Source: Ascarosepion bandense (lineage: Eukaryota > Mollusca > Cephalopoda > Sepiida > Sepiidae). Taken from it: a stretch of 64,000 nucleotides of DNA. The notes below the pieces were generated by a model, which was not told the origin of the DNA, searched no databases, and saw nothing but the letters and a program-made list of their open reading frames with translations. This document shows, in pieces, positions 20,961-32,021 of the stretch; positions within the stretch are counted from its first letter, which is position 1; every line of letters begins with the position of its first letter. Location of the stretch: contig JBBBDQ010001686.1 in assembly GCA_037127315.1 (NCBI GenBank), positions 541,001 to 605,000 of the forward strand, read 5' to 3'. The translations under genes were made by a program, and so were the position numbers.

Positions 20961-21110
20961 CTGTCCTTAAAGACACATGGCAATATGACTGTAATTAAAG
21001 GGTTCGGTTCGAAATTCTTATAACCTGAAGAAGGCCGGAGCGTACAACAGCCAAAACGTCGTACAAATGGCAACAAAGATGAGGACAATAGTCCGAATAA
21101 TTTACAAACT
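20950..21110 (+). mobile_element. SINE family E, 3' part
   Basis: Contains GGGTTCGGTTCGAAATTC, CCTGAAGAAGGCCGGAGCG, AGCCAAAACGTCGTACAAAT and ATGAGGACAATAGTCCGAAT. The GAAAC core word has become CAAAAC. A shorter echo (GGACAACAGTTCGAATAATG) follows near 21190. Confidence 0.6.
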
Positions 21111-21214
21111 GTAAATACTACCTCATCTCAGAAATATAGACAAATGGAATTATCTATTATTAAACGGTGTACAAATGGCAACATAGATTTAGGACAACAG
21201 TTCGAATAATGTCA

Positions 21215-21513
21215 ATCAGTTAAGCGCCAAACGTAATACCCGCTTGGGCGATCATGTCTCGAAAGAGACATGACTGACTGGGCAGAAGATTATTAAGTAG
21301 ATTGCCATTGCTTTCTGATTGCCAGTCAAGTCTATAGAACCTAATCTCTTCTATTATTTAACCCATAACTGGAGGGAAGAGATGGATCAATACATTTCTC
21401 AAGCGTATTTGTGCGTAAGTGAATGCAAGAAATCCAACTGGAATTCGAACTCGGCTCCCCGATTTGTCGTTCCAAGTCGATATCCATTGCACCACAACGC
21501 ACATCCCATTAAT
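21215..21513 (-). mobile_element. SINE family A, near full length
   Basis: Minus-strand copy: head complement GCACCACAACGCACATCC at 21490-21513, B box complement GGAATTCGAACTC near 21440, hairpin TCATGTCTCGAAAGAGACATGA at 21251-21272, tail complement at 21215. About 85-90% like other copies. Confidence 0.85.
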
Positions 21514-21649
21514 GTACATAGTATAATGTAAATACTACCTCATCTCAGAAATATTGACAAATACTAAATTAGAAGTGCGATCTTACGGTTACATCTTGCT
21601 CTCTAGAATGTACATGAATGAAACCTCATAGCCGGTCTCGTATTGCGCT

Positions 21650-21850
21650 TAAATGTAAGAAAAATATTCTAGGTAGCTTTGCGAAGAGCTCATGCGAACA
21701 ATTACCATGTAAGTATTTATAGAAAAAACAAAGTGAGGCAAACTTACAGCGGTGGGGAAGTAACTGAAACCGAACTGCCATATCAGAACCGATAATATTG
21801 CTGATTCTTTTTTAAATGTTATCAAGGAGCTCAAGGTAAACAGCTTGGTA
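21650..21850 (-). mobile_element. Decayed CR1-like LINE fragment
   Basis: Complement resembles the CR1 stretch around KYFHGFC and the VLDRLQRRVCNVIG area (CTTTGTTTTTTCTATAAATA and GATAACATTTAAAAAAG-like words). Strongly diverged; recognised only by order of motifs. Confidence 0.4.
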
Positions 21851-22718
21851 GCAATATTGTAAGCATGGACGAGTTGTATTGATATATGGAATTTCCACGA
21901 AAGGATAATTATGATTTCTTGGAAAAATTTTACTTTGTCATACTACAAATGATAGTAACGTCTTCAAACATAAATGTATTGGATAATAAAATAACGATAA
22001 CACAGAGTGTAATTTTATTAAAATATTAATAAAAGTAATGTCCATAGAAGCTACTTTACTGTAATCTTATATTAAGCGGTGTATGCACAGACCATAACCA
22101 AAATACTGTACGCTATTTTGTGAGAGATTTTAAAAAAGAAACTGTTTCTTTTATCACAGAAAAACCATGGCTCTTGTATCCATCATAAACAGAAAAGACA
22201 AACTGAATAATGGCCAAGAGCGTAGAGGCCAGAAATTTCGTTATTAGGTCGCAGGATACGTCAACAAACCTACCTATATTTACTATATTCTACAGTACAC
22301 ACACATATACACACACACTTACTGCTACAACCACCAGATTAAGCTGCTACTGATACGGTAATGTTATAGGCTCTCTCCTCTTACTCTCTCACTCTTTACT
22401 ATCCTTCCGTTTGGCAAAGATGAGAGAAAAGCTGAGGAGGGTAGCGTTTAAAAAGATAGAGGGGAAGGAAAAGATCGTATAGAGAGTAAGTGGCGTAACG
22501 GACAGAGGAACTAAGTAATTAACTAACGAAGGCAGGAACAAGCAGAATTATATGATTTAATTTTAGCTTGACTCAAACACTGACACACACTGGATCGATG
22601 TCAAATACAATACCAGATTAACCTAGAAGCAGGCTAAATATAATGATTTACAAAACTAATCTGCTTAAATGGGTAACAAGTCCAAAAATACGGATAAACC
22701 AATAAGGACCATATTCAC
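21851..22718. other. Low-repeat non-coding sequence
   Basis: No recognised repeat family apart from short AC runs near 22300. No open frame longer than about 50 codons. Confidence 0.45.
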
Positions 22719-23059
22719 TTCTTCTTCTTCTATGTGCCCTGTCCTTTCAGGACGTAGGCGGTCATGGTTCTCCACGTCTCACTATCCCTTGTGGCTCATT
22801 GTATGTTTGCTCCTGTTACTCCTGGCAACCCCCGTTCTATCATCCACCTGATCAGGCCCTGCAAATATGTTATCCTCTGTCTCTCCTTCCTTCTATCTGG
22901 CCAGTCAATATCAGGTTCTCCAGACTCTCCTTCCTCATTGCGTGTCCCAGGAACTTCAGTTGTCTCTTCCTGATGCTCAGTATTAATTTCCTTTTTGTTG
23001 CCATTCTTTCCAAGACCTCATCGTTGCTTGCATGCTCAGTCCACGATATCCGCAGCATC
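22719..23059 (-). mobile_element. RTE-like LINE 3' end, copy 1 of a neighbouring pair
   Basis: Minus-strand C-terminal coding with MLRISWTEHASNDEVLERM, LKFLGHAMRKESLENLILTG and the stop, followed by the (GAA)n tail seen as CTTCTTCTTC at 22721-22730. Truncated at its 5' side where a (GATA)n run begins. Confidence 0.8.
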
Positions 23060-23065
23060 AAACTG

Positions 23066-23109
<44 letters not shown>
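23066..23109. repeat. (GATA)n microsatellite
   Basis: About eleven GATA units between two RTE 3' ends in the same orientation. Confidence 0.95.
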
Positions 23110-23404
23110 CTTCTTCTTCTATGTGCCCTGTCCTTTCAGGACGTAGGCAATCATGGTTCTCCACATCTCCCTATCCCTTGTGGCTCATTGTATATTTGCT
23201 CCTGTTACTCCTGGCAACCCCCGTTCCATCATCCACCTGATCAGGCCCTGCAAATATGTTATCCACTGCCTTCCTCTGTCTCTCCTTCCTTCTATCTGAC
23301 CAGTCAGTATCAGGTTTTCCAGGCTCTCCTTCCTCATCGCGTGTCCTAGGAACTTCAGTTGTCTCTTCTTGATGCTCAGTATTAATTTCCTTTTCATTGC
23401 TTCG
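23110..23404 (-). mobile_element. RTE-like LINE 3' end, copy 2
   Basis: Same C-terminal segment (KRKLILSIKKRQLKFLGH and after) with (GAA)n tail at 23110-23119. Begins at AMKRKLI in the coding frame, so it is even more truncated than its neighbour. The two are about 90% identical. Confidence 0.8.
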
Positions 23405-23974
23405 TCTTAATTAACCTCTTAAGACACGCTTGCTAACCATTGCACGACATCAAACTGTCCAAGCAGTCCCAATTTTAGTTCTAATGCTTATCATTGTCCG
23501 GAAAATAACGACTGCTGACGAATATCACCGAAGTTTACCGAAAGCGAATGGATATGCTTCTCGGAGCTGACTGTTGGAGATCAGTCGAGAGGAGAGGTTG
23601 GGGTAGGAAGTGAAGATAAAAGAGAAAGTTAGATGAACATGGAAGGTTGTGGTTCATATGATAAAGAGGACGGAAAGACAAAAGAAAAATGTCATCGACT
23701 TACTAATATTAAGAGTCGGATGAAAGAGATATAAAGAGAGGCTGGGGACACATTCGTCTCTTTGGACGTTCTATAGTTCCACTCGAGACAGAAGATGGAA
23801 GAGAAAATGATAAATCGGAATCAAACACGAACGCATGCGTATAAACAGCGAAACAGACACGTATTCAGAAGAATGATGGTGTCCAACGAAGAAAAATAAA
23901 GATAGAATTTCAGAAAAAATCGTTTTGATTCAATTAGCTTTTCGATGAGATTTTGATGAGAACAGATTAATATG

Positions 23975-24027
<53 letters not shown>

Positions 24028-24104
24028 GACAAGCACAGTTCATATTTAAAAAGGGTTTTATCTGTGTAAAATGTAAGATCTTGGGTTTTAATGTTTGCTT
24101 TTGT
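23405..24104. other. Non-coding; tRNA-like box and (TAA)n run
   Basis: Complement at 23420-23445 reads GTGCAATGGTTAGCAAGCGT, an A-box-like word like that at 36783-36866 but without a B box. A (TAA)n run lies at 23978-24028. Confidence 0.45.
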
Positions 24105-25210
24105 ATTATTAATGATCAGTTGAAAATGTCATGAAGCTATTTCTGATCTTAGCTCTTTTGATGGGACCCGGCAGTGGAAAATGTCATAAAGCCATTGCTG
24201 ACCTTAGCTCACTGGTTGGGACCCGGCAGTGGAAAATGTCATGAAGCCATTACTGATCTTAGCTCTCTGGTTGGGACCCGTCAGTGGAAAATGTCATGAA
24301 GCCATATCTGACCTTAGCCCTCTTGATGGGACCGGGCAATAAAAAATGTCGTGAAGCCATTTTTGACCTTAACTTTCTGGTTGGGACCAGGCAGTTGAAA
24401 ACGTCATGAAGCCATTTTTGACCGTTAGCACTCTTGATGGGACCCGGTAGTGGAAAATGTCATGAAGCCATTTCTGACCTTAGCTGTCTTGATGAGACAT
24501 GGCAGTGAAAAATGTCAAGAAGTTATTTCTGACCTTAGCTCTCAGGTTGGGCCCCGTCAGTGGAAAATGTCACGAAACCATTTCTGACCTTAGCTGTGGA
24601 AAATGTCATGAAGCCATTTCTGACTTTAGCTCTAAGGTTGGAACCCAGCAGTGGAAAATGTCATGAAAGCATTTCTGACTTTAGCTCTTTTGATGCGAAC
24701 CAGACAGTGGAAAATGTCATGAAACCATTTCTGACCTTAGCTCTCTGGTTGGGACTCGGCAGTGCAAAATTTCATGAAGTTATTTCTTACCTTAGCTGTG
24801 GAAAATGTTATGAAGCCATTTATGACCTTATCACTCTGGTTGGAACCCGGCAGTGGTAAATGTCATGAAGACCCGACTGTGGAAAATGTAATGAAGCTAT
24901 TTATGACCTTAGCACTCTGGTACGGACCCGGCAGTGGTAAATGTCATGAAGATATTTCTGACCTTAGCTCTCTGGTTGGGATTCGGCAGAGGAAAATGTC
25001 ACGAAGACATTTCTGTCTTTAGCACTATGGTTGGAACCCGGCAGTGCAAAAATGTCATGAAGGCATTTCTGACGATAGCTTTCTTGACCGGACCCGGCAG
25101 TGGAAAATGTCATGAAGTTATTTTTGACCTTAGCTCTCTTGTTGGGACCTGGCAGTGGAAAATGTCATGAAGCCATTTCTGGCCTTAGTTCTCTTGTTGG
25201 GACCCGGAGA
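24105..25210. repeat. 55-bp minisatellite, about 20 units
   Basis: Unit is approximately GGAAAATGTCATGAAGCCAT, TTCTGACCTTAGCTCTCTGG, TTGGGACCCGGCAGT (55 bp). Several units lost about 18-28 bp. Isolated decayed units recur at 25430-25500. Open frames through it (24560-25170) are by-products of the unit. Confidence 0.9.
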
Positions 25211-25659
25211 AAATGTTTATGCAAAAGGAATCTAATGAAATAACAATAATAACAACATCAATAATAATAATAATACTAGTAATAATAATAAATAAATAAA
25301 TATAGAAAAACAGTAATAAGATTCCTTGTAGTCCCTATCTGGAATATTTTCTTTAAATCAGTTGCATGTTACTGCTTATCTCATTTGTTAATAATAATAA
25401 TAAAAAGAATATTAATAATTATGAGTGATCTTAGTTCTTTCTTGTCACAAAAATGTTTAGCATTCCTGACCTTAGGTCTCTGGTTGGGACCCGGAATGAA
25501 ATGAGTATACATCAGAAATTAAAGGAAATAATAATAATAATAATTTCCGGTTTTCTCTTTTCCAATCTTTTCACTTTTTTTTTTCAATTGGAGTAGATAG
25601 ATCTATCTATCGCTCGGTTCACACTCCACCCACGTCTATTGAACAGGTTAAGAGGCTTG

Positions 25660-25785
25660 TCCCTTGTTCCCTGTTTAGGATGTGGTTTCCGGCTTTCTCT
25701 TTTCCGACCTTTTCACTATTACGTAGCCCCCTGCACATCAGTGGCATTACCGCCTTGCTCGTGGTGATACGATTAAAAAAAATAA
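25660..25785 (+). mobile_element. CR1-like LINE 3' UTR fragment
   Basis: Contains CCCCCTGCACATCAGTGGCA, CCGCCTTGCTCGTGGTGATA and CGATT plus an A-rich tail. This is the same 3' terminus as the CR1-like copies with (coding) bodies. No coding part remains. Confidence 0.6.
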
Positions 25786-25789
25786 AATA

Positions 25790-26213
25790 AAACTTGCCTA
25801 TTAATTCATTTGGCTAGTCTAGCGGATTGTAACATAGCAATCAAGGAATTCAAAAAACTGTCAAAACATAAAAACCTGGAAATTGAAATAGAAAAAATGT
25901 GAAAATTGCAAGCAAGAATCGTACCAATGATAGTGGGTGCACTTGGAATGATAAAAAATGGAACAAAAACAAAACAAACACATCAAAAGAATCCCTGGAA
26001 ACCCCAGCTTAAGAGATATACAAAAAATTGTCTTGTTAAGTACAGCCCACACACTAAGAACTTTGTCTATGTAACGCTAGGGATGTTAGGGTAGATAGAA
26101 AAAAAACATTAATTGGAGCCATAACAACACACCACGACCTGCCTTAGGTCTTCCGGCAGACTTGGAAGGTAGTGCGACCATAGCAGAAATCGAAAGATGA
26201 TGAAAAATGACGA

Positions 26214-26256
<43 letters not shown>

Positions 26257-28210
26257 TGATTTCGTAATAAACAAAGCCAACAAATTCAAAAACAAAACCA
26301 TAATACAGCAACTGAAGCGGCGAATAAAAGAGAAATCAAAAGAACATGCTATGTACAAAATGCAGAAACAATTGTAAAATAAGCTTCTCCATGGTCAATA
26401 CTCTCAAACAAGCTAATGTAGACACACCCTTACCCATCAAGGGTTACGTGGTACGAGGTTAAAAGATGAAACCGAAGGTTTTATTCTTGCTGCCCAGGAC
26501 CAATGTTTGATGACTAGAAATTAGGAAACACACATACTGAAACACACATATCCGATTATATTATTTTGTTCCAATTCTATGGGAACATTCCATTATGTAG
26601 TCAAATAGGAGTCGCGCCCTAACAATTAGCAACGGGAATTAAAACAAAAATTTACCATGAAAATTTACCAGATAAATCGTTTCAAAATCGGTGTTGACGC
26701 TGTATTTATAGAATGAACAGGACTCCCAGTTCTAAAATGATAAAATATCAATATTTTTCCATTCTGACGTATGTCATGCCATAAATAAGGATTAATGTAT
26801 TATCATCTAAAAAATGTTTTCTTATTTTTACAAGCGGGCCCATCAATTTAACTCATGCCGCCTTTTTATGTGTTATATCAAAATAGAAACAACATTGGTT
26901 AAAAGCTTAACACTATAGGATACAAATCCTTTATCATCCAACAGTTAATTAAAACACACAAAGTAAAGTTGCATGCCCGGATCCAAACGACTAAAAGCAT
27001 TTTGAAAAAACCCAGACCAATGCAAATTTCACAAGTCAGTTTGAAAAGTAAAATTCTGGATCCTGATTGGATAGGAAATCGAAAATTCATATATGACGTC
27101 AGACAATTTTTTTTTCACACCTAAAGTAGAAAACACTTGCTGGCGCCGGTCACATGATAAATTTCACTACTTAAACTACGTTTCGTGACCGGTTAAAGTC
27201 AATCAGAACGGGAGCGGTATCTAATAGCATCTTACAATGTAAGGAAGAAACTTAAAGCTGACTCGGTCACATCTCGCCTTTACTTCCAATTTTTCTTTTC
27301 TTTGTTTTCACTCCATGCCGCCAAAGAAAACAACAACAACAACAACATAGAGACTCTGTCTGCTATAACTACAATTTCTTTATTTGTTTCACCTTCTTTC
27401 TTGCTCTGCCGCCAACCTACCAAAACAGGGAAAGGAACATAAGATTTTTCATTCTGCTACTACCAGTATACGCCCCGGGACACTTAGCTACTTACTACTA
27501 TCACCTATGAACTTTAAATTTCTGTGGAACATTTTAAATACTTACATTTCTTTTTGAACAATTTTAACTACAAAACTATATGCATTTTCTCTATGAACAT
27601 TTTTCTTCTCACAAATATGTTATAGTTAACCAAATTTCACTTATATTTTTCTTCTTACAATTTTGTTATTCTCTTAATAAAACTTTACTTTAATGTACAA
27701 ACAAAATATTTTACCCCTCCACATTCGAACATCCAACCTTCAACCTTCTTATATTTAAATTGTGGGGACTTCGGTCCTGTTTTGCACAAGGCCAATTTAC
27801 CAAGCGTCACCGAGGCCCCTACAACACTGGTGGTGCAAATTTGTATGAAATTGTTTTTTATTGCGACAAAATATTGCATCTAAAGATTGTAAACGAAAGA
27901 CTTCGACATACAATATAGACTCGAAAAATCTTATTATAATTTTACTTGTCTTTCTATTATTTTTTTTTAGTTAGCATGTATGTTACGGCCTGTCATTACC
28001 TCATGAATAATGGACTATTTTGATTTGATAGTGTGGAAGGAGAAAAAGACATATCAGAGACGCTACTTTGTTTCAGCCAGAAATTGAAAGTAAAAGGAGA
28101 TGGAAGAGGCGATCAGATATTCATTTGTTTAACGGCTGCTGCAGTTAAATTGAAGCAGTTGTCAATTTCAAATCTTTTTCACTGGTACCATCTGAATTAT
28201 TTACTTAATA
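25790..28210. other. Least repetitive stretch of the window
   Basis: Apart from a (TAA)n run at 26215-26255, no repeat family recognised here is present. Open frames are 60-90 codons and show no convincing domain. A minus-strand frame at 27685-27879 has some non-random composition, but I do not recognise it. The sequence could be an intron or intergenic spacer. Confidence 0.45.
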
Positions 28211-28214
28211 TCGG

Positions 28215-28346
28215 GTGAACAGACGGATTATAGCTTTGCCAAATGTGTTTGCACTTAATGAAGGCAAAGAATTTAACTAAAATTTGAACTCGGCACTCTG
28301 ATTTCTCATTCTGGGCCGATATCCACTGCACCACAATGCACATACA
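28215..28346 (-). mobile_element. SINE family A head, partial
   Basis: Complement of the tRNA-like head: GCACCACAATGCACATAC at the right end, diverged B box TTTGAACTCGGC near 28290, and a remnant of the TTAATCCGTC region at the left. The tail with the hairpin is missing. Confidence 0.7.
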
Positions 28347-28565
28347 TTAAAAAGAATGTAAAATGAATTGCCATAAAAAATTGTTGCAAAGGAAAAATAA
28401 TTATTACTGAAAATACATTGTTGTAAGGAAAAAAAAAGCAATATTACCAGAAATACATTGTTGAAAGATAAAACAGATTGCCAGCAACAGATCTTTAGGG
28501 GAAAAACTTCCCAACAATTCATTTTTAAAGAAAAATATACTATTAATACATTTCTGTAAATAGAA

Positions 28566-28993
28566 AAGAAATATTCTCAGAAATACTCTCAGAAATACTC
28601 TCAGAAATATTCTCAGAAATAATCTCAGAAATATTCTCAGAAATGCTCTCAGAAATACTCTCAGAAATATTCTCAGAAATATTCTCAGAAATACTCTCAG
28701 AAATATTCTCAGAAATACTCTCAGAAATATTCTCAGTAATGCTCTCAGAAATACTCTCAGAAATATTCTCAGAAATACTCTCAGAAATACTCCCAGAAAT
28801 ACTCTCAGAAATATTCGCAGAAATACTCTCAGACATATTCTCAGAAATACTCTCAGAAATATTCTCAGAAATACTCTCAGAAATATTCATAAAAATGCTC
28901 TCAGAAATACTCTCAGAAATATTCTCAGAAATACTCTCAGAAATACTCTCAGAAATATTCTCAGAAATACTCTCAGAAATTCTCTCAGAACTA
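28566..28993. repeat. 12-bp minisatellite open on both strands
   Basis: Unit AGAAATAYTCTC, about 35 copies. Because 12 is divisible by three, both strands are open: (SEIL/SEIF)n on plus (28643-29008) and (SISE/NISE)n on minus (28543-28890). No coding context is visible; frames are by-products. Confidence 0.9.
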
Positions 28994-29034
28994 TTCTGTT
29001 GTAACTAAAAACGAAATATTACCTGCAATAGATT

Positions 29035-29175
29035 GTTGTAAAACAACCCTCAGTAAGTTGTTGTAGTTTGAGTTTGGGTTTTGTGTAACGGCATATCAAC
29101 ACCTCTGTGGGTTATTTAATACAAAAAAGGTAGGGTTTTATGGCATTCGTTTTCATTGTTCGGTTATAGTGAGAA
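29035..29175. repeat. Single copy related to the 131-bp array at 49575-50370 (opposite strand)
   Basis: Contains GTAACGGCATATCAACACCT, CTGTGGGTTATTTAAT and GAAGGTTGATTTAGTCAGAT, the reverse complement of the tandem unit at 49.6-50.4 kb. Confidence 0.75.
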
Positions 29176-29364
29176 GGTTGATTTAGTCAGATTTAATGAG
29201 TATGTTTTTATTTATTTGTTTTTATTTTAGAAAACTGAAGTTTTGTATTAAAAAGCGTATTAATTTTTTTTTTTCAAAAATGTATTATGCCATTATTTTT
29301 TTTCATTCAGAAATGTTGGTTATATTTTTCCTTCAGAAATTTATATTTTTCAATAAAACTCTGA

Positions 29365-29369
<5 letters not shown>

Positions 29370-29414
<45 letters not shown>

Positions 29415-29526
29415 TCATATATATAATATATATTCATATATAAAATATATATTTATTATAAATTATGTTTTAGAACATGTACCTAATTTTTTCTATATAT
29501 GTCCTCTTCTCTACAATCATATATAG

Positions 29527-29580
<54 letters not shown>
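29370..29580. repeat. (AT)n runs and AT-rich spacer
   Basis: Two AT dinucleotide runs (29370-29412, 29537-29580). The flanking TTTAGTCAGATTTAATGAGT block at 29184 recurs at 29583, so the whole AT-rich unit with its flank is duplicated. Confidence 0.85.
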
Positions 29581-29583
<3 letters not shown>

Positions 29584-29836
29584 TAGTCAGATTTAATGAG
29601 TATGTTTTTATTTATTTGTTTTTATTTTAGAAAACTGAAGTTTTGTATTAAAAAGCGTATTATTTTTTTAAATGTATTATGCCATTAATTTTTTTAATTC
29701 AGAAATGTATATAAATTCAGAGTTTTATTGAAAAATATAAATTTATGAAAGAATATATTATTGTAGAGAAGAGGACATATATAGAAAAAAATATGTACAT
29801 GTTCTAAAACATAATTTATAATAAATATATATTATA

Positions 29837-30114
29837 GTCATCCGCAGACAGATCTGCTTCGCAGGACATCAGTACGGTTAGACTCCGATTGCTCCTTAAC
29901 GCAGGCTCGAAAACCGACCGAATTGACGTCAGTCGTCGACTCTACTTCTGCGCCACGGGGGGTTTGGTGGAAGGAGGCGGTCATTTTCATTGCATATCAT
30001 ATTATGCGCCCAATAGCTAGTGTGCTCCAATTTATTTTACTGAATGAGCGATGCGTACACGCTAGAGTAGCTACTGTCTAACTTTCTTCCAGAGTGCTCA
30101 ACCAGGATGTGAGA
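29837..30114 (-). mobile_element. SINE family B
   Basis: Same family as 7575-7948: GTCATCCGCAGACAGATCTG at left, B-box region complement near 29905, A-box complement around 29940, ACGCTAGAGTAGCTACTGTC near 30055, and CCAGAGTGCTCAACCAGGAT at right. Again it starts beside an AT-rich run. Confidence 0.75.
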
Positions 30115-30132
30115 GCGTAAATATTTCTAATA

Positions 30133-30342
30133 AAGTGTACTTTTATACTTTTATGATGTTTTGACCCCAGTTTAGGGGTTAACTATTTGCCCATAGCTGG
30201 GATCATAACAGGTGCTACCACTCCGGGTCAAGGTGGACCTGGAAACAACAGCAATTAGGAGGTGGTTCCATGTTCCCCACAACCTCCAAATCAGAGGCTT
30301 TGCCGACCGATGCAGTTTACCGTCATGCCTAGGACCTTTATA
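30133..30342 (+). mobile_element. Interspersed repeat family C
   Basis: Shared words CCATAGCTGGGATCATAACA, GGTGCTACCACTCCGG, CAACAGCAATTAGGAGGTGG and GATGCAGTTTACCGTCATGC. Other copies: 37003-37187 (+), 49151-49375 (-) and 62812-63020 (+). SINE-sized (about 200 bp), but I see no clear A and B boxes, so class is open. Confidence 0.65.
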
Positions 30343-30514
30343 ATTTAAAATACAGTTTAATTACTTTGAGAAATTGTAGGATATTATATGAATTAATGAC
30401 ATAAAAGAGTTTTTTCGTGTTGGTTGATTTTGTTTGTGGCTAATCAACAACTTCATGGGTTATTTAAAGTCAAAATCTAAATAGTCTGAACACAATCTAA
30501 ATATATTTTGAACG

Positions 30515-31228
30515 AGAAAAGCGAGAAGAAAGGACTAAGCAAGAAAACTGAAGGTTTTGTCATCAGTAAAATGAAGACCCACAAAATGACAACTACAGGT
30601 CGGAGAAACTAAAATAAAATGAATAAAGAAATTTAAATACCTCGGAAGCGTTCTGGCAGAGGATGGAAAATGCGATGATGAGGATCTCAACATCGCATTA
30701 GCGTGGCCAAGGACGCATTTCAAAAGCTAACCAGACTACTGAAAACCATAAAATTCACATTGGAAACAAAGAAGAGGATACTGGATTGCTATTTAGTGTC
30801 TGTAAATGGTGATGAATATTGAACGATCTCTTCAAAGATAAAGGAGAGACTTGAGGAAGCGGAAAATGTGGTTTTGCAGAAGGATGCTGAGGGTACCATG
30901 GACTGGGCACGTTACTAACGACGAGGTGTTGGAGAGAAAAGAAACCAGGAGAAAACTGATAGTTAATTTAAGGAAGAGACAGATGAGAAATCTGGGACAT
31001 GTAATGAGAAAGGAGGGCCTGGAGATTTTAATACTCACAGGACTGATAGAAGTAAAGAGAGACAAAGGAGAGCAGCGTGAAACCAACTTGATAAACCTGA
31101 CCAAATGGATGGTAGAACGGAGTTTCGGAGAGATACCAAGAGGTAGAACGTTGAGAGCGAGAAGAAGCAAAGCTACGTGGAAATCCATGATGGCCCACGT
31201 CTCGAAGGGACACGGCACATGAAGAAGG
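30515..31228 (+). pseudogene. Diverged RTE-like LINE with frameshifts
   Basis: Begins around the SEKKGLxxxxKKTEGFVISK region and continues in broken frames to an open C-terminal part (30851-31222) with KMWFCRRMLRVPWTGHVTND, LIVNLRKRQMRNLGHVMRKE and LILTGLIEVKRDKGEQRETN. The same motif order as 43058-44035, but about 30% different at protein level, so an older copy or a sister subfamily. The 3' end is GAAGAAGGAGATATT, a degenerate (GAA)n tail. Confidence 0.75.
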
Positions 31229-31494
31229 AGATATTTTGAACGTGAATGCAATTGTATGCCTTCCAATACAGATGAAATATAATGCTGGTCAGCTTTCGTG
31301 CATATACCCTACCGGTCATAATTATTAGGCAACCACTGCGTTTGAATAAAACCGCTCGTACCCCTGACAACGAAGAATAGTCTATAGGCAGTCGGGACGA
31401 TAAATGTATCATCACACAGCAAGTGTCCCTAGAGTGCCATACATCTCATAGTACTGCATGGAAGGGACTTTAAGAGCATCTCCTGTATTTGCAT

Positions 31495-31608
31495 CATTTC
31501 AGACTCAGCCTAAAGAATATTTGTGTGAAGTTTGGTGAGAATAAAAATTGTGGATTTGTATAAAGGACATACAAACAGATAAACAGACACACACACAAAG
31601 ATCTTGCC

Positions 31609-31653
<45 letters not shown>

Positions 31654-31913
31654 CGATTTTCTGCGCTATTGTAAGAACTGCAACCTTGAAACTTCTGAAT
31701 ATCGTTTCTTATGTCTTTGTCTATGAGTGTATCAAATTTGATTAAAAGCGGACCACTCCTTCTATAACCCAATTTTTTCGATTATCGATTTTCGATATTT
31801 ATCGGGGGTACGTCGACACAAAACCTAGCTAAGAACATTCGCAGACGCTTATAGTACAACTGTGTAAATTTTCAAGAAAATCGGTTCAGCCGTTTCGGTG
31901 TTTATAGGTAACA

Positions 31914-31975
<62 letters not shown>

Positions 31976-32005
31976 CACAGACAAAGTTCCATTTATAAAT
32001 AAGTT
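31495..32005 (+). mobile_element. Interspersed repeat family D (3' part) with (AT)n and (AC)n
   Basis: Contains GTTTGGTGAGAATAAAAATT, TATCGATTTTCTGCGCTATT, CGCAGACGCTTATAGTACAA, GAAAATCGGTTCAGCCGTTT and a terminal (AC)n run at 31916-31978. Fuller copies begin ACTAGCAGTATAG at 41458 and 63193. An (AT)n run at 31611-31653 is internal. No coding capacity; class unknown. Confidence 0.7.
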
Positions 32006-32021
32006 TAGATATATATATATA

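Noticed and set aside
27685..27879. 64-codon minus-strand frame with non-random composition (possible exon)
   Set aside because: No recognisable domain, no clear splice sites, and AT-rich on both sides; kept as unannotated.
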